A DNA stretch of 64,000 nucleotides, taken from contig NW_026622963.1 of assembly GCF_023065955.2 (NCBI RefSeq), positions 13,337,001-13,401,000 on the forward strand, in the 5' to 3' direction. The stretch comes from Ursus arctos (Eukaryota > Chordata > Mammalia > Carnivora > Ursidae). The number at the start of each line of letters is the position of its first letter. Position 1 is the first letter of the stretch. The position numbers and the translations under genes were made by a program. Shown here piece by piece: positions 60,975 to 64,000 of this stretch. The notes beneath the pieces are model-generated. The model was not told where the DNA came from. It searched no databases and worked only from the letters and a program-made list of their open reading frames with translations.

Positions 60975-61075
60975 AATCTTTAAAAAAGACACAATGGTGT
61001 ACTATACCTTGGCTAATTGAATTTAAATTAAAAAAATACAACAATAAATAAAACATGGACTACCAAAAAAAAAAA
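60690..61075 (+). mobile_element. L1 3' end, sense, split by a SINE
   Basis: 60690-60772 'gtgatgagtgctgggtgtta' and 'tatcaaaaaccaat', resumed after the SINE with 'aatggtgtactatacc' and 'ttggctaattgaatttaaat', then an A-rich tail ending about 61075. Confidence 0.82.
60773..60988 (+). mobile_element. CAN SINE, sense, with (AAAT)n tail
   Basis: Head 'ggggggcgcttggatggctc', internal 'gggctccctgctcagcaggg', then (AAAT)n at 60930-60975 and 'aaaatctttaaaaaa'. It lies in an L1 3' UTR. Confidence 0.93.
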
Positions 61076-61885
61076 AGGTGGAGGATGTTGCAGAGGTGTT
61101 AGGAAAATGGTATGCTTGACGTGTGTTTCTGAAACTCTTGTGCTTCCAGAATCCCATTGGGGTATCTGCGCATTATGAGCAGAGAGTTGGATGTATACCC
61201 AGACCTGTGGGCTTTCTAGAAGCAGAGTCAACATTGTAGCATTCCTAGGATTGACTGTAGAAGTCTATTCTAGGGGTAGAATTTGCTTTAGGTGAGGACT
61301 AGAAGTTGTCTTAAATCTTGGGGTAGAGCTATTTTCCTAGAACCTGAGGTCTCTAGACTCCATAGGCAGGAGTCCTCAGGGCATGCTGCTGCCATCTGCA
61401 CCTCCACTCGGGAGAGGGAGTCTTGGGGTGGCCTGCAGATCTGTGCATGTGCTCTCCCTCTCTGCTGCTGCCAGCTACTCTCCTTACATGCTGTACCCTC
61501 CTTGATCCCTCTAGGCCTGCTCTGCTGTAGCTGTGTCATACTTACCACTTTCTTTTCTGCCATCTAGTTCACTCATCGTGTGAGTTGTGTGTTGTCTGCA
61601 GTTTTGTTCTGTGTTGGTTCCTGGTGTCTCATACAGCATTTTGCACAGAGTAAGTGCTCAATAAATATTTATTACACAAAAATGTTTCCAGAGTGTCTTC
61701 AGGTATTTGACTAGGTACCAAAGTCCTACTGTGGGTCTTGTCTAACCTGGCTCCTGGAAGTAGGGCACCATACACCTTTGACCCCTGCGTGACTGTGTGG
61801 GAATGAAACATCAGCTAGGGTTCCCTTTGGCTTTTGAACAGCTTGGTGGGATGAAATAATTTCAGGAAATTCCTTAGGTTATTTA

Positions 61886-62160
61886 TTTATTTATTTATTT
61901 GTCCACTTTTTTATTATTGTTATTATTATTTTTATAATAATATTTTTTATTATGTTAGTCACCATATAGTACGTCCCTGGTTTTTGACATAAAGTTCAAT
62001 GATTCATTAGTTGCATATAACACCCAGTGCACCATGCAATACGTGCACTCCTTACTACCCATCACCAGCCTATCCCATTCCCCCACCCCCTCCCCTCTGA
62101 AGCCCTCAGTTTGTTTCTCAGAGTCCATAACCTAAGGAGGAAGCATGAGAGACTATGGAC
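61886..62160 (-). mobile_element. Short L1 insertion with 5' inversion and inverted target-site copy
   Basis: AT-rich tail, then antisense L1 3' UTR (about 61945-62128). Next comes 'aacctaaggag' (62129-62139), the reverse complement of target sequence. A 20-odd-bp sense L1 piece follows, 'gaagcatgagagactatgga' (from 62140). Perfect 15-bp target duplication 'tccttaggttattta' at 61871-61885 and 62161-62175. Confidence 0.93.
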
Positions 62161-63042
62161 TCCTTAGGTTATTTAAACTTCCTGCCCTACAGATAATCCT
62201 GATTGGCATGTTCTTACCTGAAGTTTTGGAGTTGTATTTCTCATCCTTGTAAAGTAGCTCTTGTTGAAAGCCCCAAAGAACAAAACTGTACCAATCTTCC
62301 TAATTCTTGAACTTTGCATCTCTAATAGGAGATTTCCCAAAGCAGCATTCTAAAAATTCCATTATCACAGCTAAGGCTTTTATGCCCTTATACTGTATAA
62401 AATCATATTGAAACAGTGTGACACAAACTTAATGACAAACATTTCACAATATAAAGGAAATAATACTTTTCCCCCATGTGCCCTTCACCCAATGCCTGGA
62501 ATTAGGTTTTAGGAAGGACTGCCACCACAGGTTCCTTTCTTCTGGAAACAAGGAGGCTTTTCTTTCCTTTTCACTCACTTTATCTAATTGAAGCAAAATG
62601 ATGCAGCTTTTGTGTAAGATCATGTGTCATTGCCCTGGGTCCTTTCATATTTAATCTAGGGGCTCAAAAAGCATTTGGTTTAAAATTAACTGTGAAATGA
62701 AATTCAAAACAGATGAATAGAGAACACCTTTACTCTTCCAGGGGGCTCTAATTTCCAGAAATTGGAAGTGCATTTGGAGAGAGGTGAGATGCTAGATCTC
62801 ACAACACAATGTACATACCACAGTGCCATTTTTCAATGGAAACCTCCAAGTCAAGCCTTCCTAATTTTAGTTATTGTATTTTGCAAGGCTGAAATTTAAA
62901 TTATAGCTGTGGCCAATGGCTCTGCCCTTGATTCATATCCCTTTGTCTGCAAGGCTTTTCTTATTGGTGAGAAGTTAGTATTGTGATTCACAGAACATAT
63001 TGCTTCTAGTTGCATCTGGCAGACTTTGTCTAGCAGACTCCA

Positions 63043-64000
63043 TTACCGAATTGCTCTATTACTTCTAGTAGTTTGGGAGTAGAGTCTTTTGGGTTTTCCA
63101 TATAGAATATCATGTCAACTGTGAAGAGAGACATTTTGACTTCTTCTTTGCTGATTTACATACCTTGTATCCCTTTTTGTTGTCTGATTGCTGTTGCAAG
63201 GACTTCTAGTACTATGTTGAATAATAATGGCGAGAGTGGGCATCCTTGTCGTGTTCCTGATCTTAAGGGAAAGGCTTCCAGCTTTTCCCCATTGAGAATG
63301 ATATTTGCTGCAGGCTTTTCATGGATGGTTTTTATGAGATTGAGGAATGTACCCTCTATCCCTACACTCTGAAGGGTTTTAATCAGGAAAGGATGCTGTA
63401 TTTTGTCAAATGCTTTTTCTGCATCTATTGAGAGAATCATATGATTTCTGAATTTTTCTTTCTGGATAAAATCTAAGACCCCGATCGATTTGCGAATGTT
63501 GAACCACGCTTGCATCCCAGTTATGAATCCCACTTGGTCATGATGGATAATCCTTTTAATGTACTGTTGGATTCTATTAGCCAGCATCTTCTTGAGGATT
63601 TTGGCATCCATATTCATTAGGGAAATCGGTCTGTAATTCTCCTTTTTGATGGGGTCTTTGCCTGGTTTGGGGATCAAGGTAATATCGGCCTCATAGAATG
63701 AGTTTGGTAGCTTTCCTTCTGTTTCTATTTTTTTGAAATAGCTTTCGGAGAATAGGTATTATTTCTTCTTTGAATGTTTGGTAGAATTCCCCAGGAAAAC
63801 CGTCCGGCCCTGGAGTTTTGTTATTTGGAATGTTGTTTATCACTGACTCAATTTCTTCATAATTAATTGGCCTGTTTAAAAAATCAATTTCTTCCTGTTT
63901 CAATCTTGGTAGTTTATAGGTTTCCAGGAAGGCCTCCATCTCTTCCAGATTGCTTAATTTATTGGCATAAAGCTATTGATAAAAGTTTCTAATAATCCAT
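63043..64000 (-). mobile_element. L1 ORF2 fragment, antisense, running off the window
   Basis: Starts abruptly inside ORF2 at 'ccgaattgctctattacttc' with no 3' UTR or poly-A at the left. Readable - strand blocks 63156-63677 (LIPKPGKDP context, [59 protein letters not shown]) and 63691-63939 ([20 protein letters not shown]) are close to the young L1, so it is fairly recent. Frameshifts at about 63680 and before 63156. The FADD site near 63110 reads degraded. Confidence 0.92.

Larger units (their letters stand above)
1..64000 (+). other. OCA2: OCA2 gene, internal part: intron 2 (partial) through intron 9 (partial)
   Basis: Seven exons in order on the + strand encode a continuous stretch of the P protein, corresponding to codons 76-348 of the 838-residue human protein. 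The P protein is a multi-pass melanosomal membrane protein of the Na+/H+ antiporter/citrate-transporter-like superfamily. It is needed for melanosomal anion conductance and near-neutral pH, and so for tyrosinase activity; its loss causes oculocutaneous albinism type 2. Exon phases are mutually compatible and every intron begins GT and ends AG. Intron lengths are 2847, 4797, 1778, 9155, 1806 and 2733 bp for introns 3-8. I did not find exon 2 (start codon) or exon 10 here, so promoter and 3' end lie outside. Exon numbering follows human, from memory. Confidence 0.96.
53598..64000. other. OCA2: OCA2 intron 9 (5' part)
   Basis: From donor 'gtaact' to the window end. Up to about 54540 it is unlabelled. 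54540-55020 has an LTR-like feel ('agaactcacagactcactgg', 'gtggtttattaccatgacc') that I cannot name. Then L1 and SINE material fills most of 55040-61080. 61081-61870 and 62176-63042 are unlabelled apart from a MIR-like end near 61630-61680 ('agtaagtgctcaataaatat'). Confidence 0.8.

Overview
The window is nuclear DNA from a carnivoran mammal, most likely an arctoid such as a bear or seal. It carries many copies of the carnivore-specific tRNA-derived SINE (the 'gcgcctgggtggc' head, TC-rich body and AAAT/AATCTTT tail) and carnivore-type L1 elements with the conserved 'gttagtcaccatacagtac' 3' end. The species is an inference from repeat style. There are no prokaryotic features, CRISPR arrays, operons, or tRNA or rRNA genes.

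The single host gene is OCA2 (P protein, pink-eyed dilution; melanosomal membrane transport protein), on the + strand. Seven consecutive small coding exons can be placed to the base: 29665-29763, 32611-32799, 37597-37654, 39433-39505, 48661-48821, 50628-50710 and 53444-53597. They correspond to human exons 3-9 (codons 76-348) and are joined by AG/GT splice sites in compatible phase, with no stop or frameshift. Lengths (99, 189, 58, 73, 161, 83 and 154 bp) agree with the human exon boundaries as I remember them. Together they encode the cytoplasmic N-terminal tail with its dileucine sorting signals, the first membrane span, the large luminal loop with N-glycosylation sites, and the start of the second hydrophobic segment. 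The start codon (exon 2) lies to the left of the window and exon 10 onward to the right.

Layout: 1-29664 is part of intron 2. It is dominated by L1 elements antisense to OCA2: an old L1 (about 6425-16570) holding a MaLR LTR and a full-length younger L1 (9258-15902) with a perfect 16-bp target duplication, and an outer L1 (19387-29209) holding a second L1 (20505-24885). Introns 3-5 (29764-39432) are mostly unique sequence with a few old repeats. Intron 6 (39506-48660) holds a MaLR LTR split by a truncated L1, other L1 tails and a composite L1 stack. Introns 7 and 8 are short, and intron 8 holds a 5'-inverted L1. Intron 9 (53598 to the end) is again repeat-rich, with an internally inverted L1 at 61886-62160 and an L1 running off the right edge.

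No novel biological system is evident. The most useful results are the exact OCA2 exon map, changes in predicted sorting and glycosylation motifs of the encoded protein, and several L1 insertions whose structures (nesting, twin priming, an inverted target copy, deletion of the reverse-transcriptase core) can be read directly.
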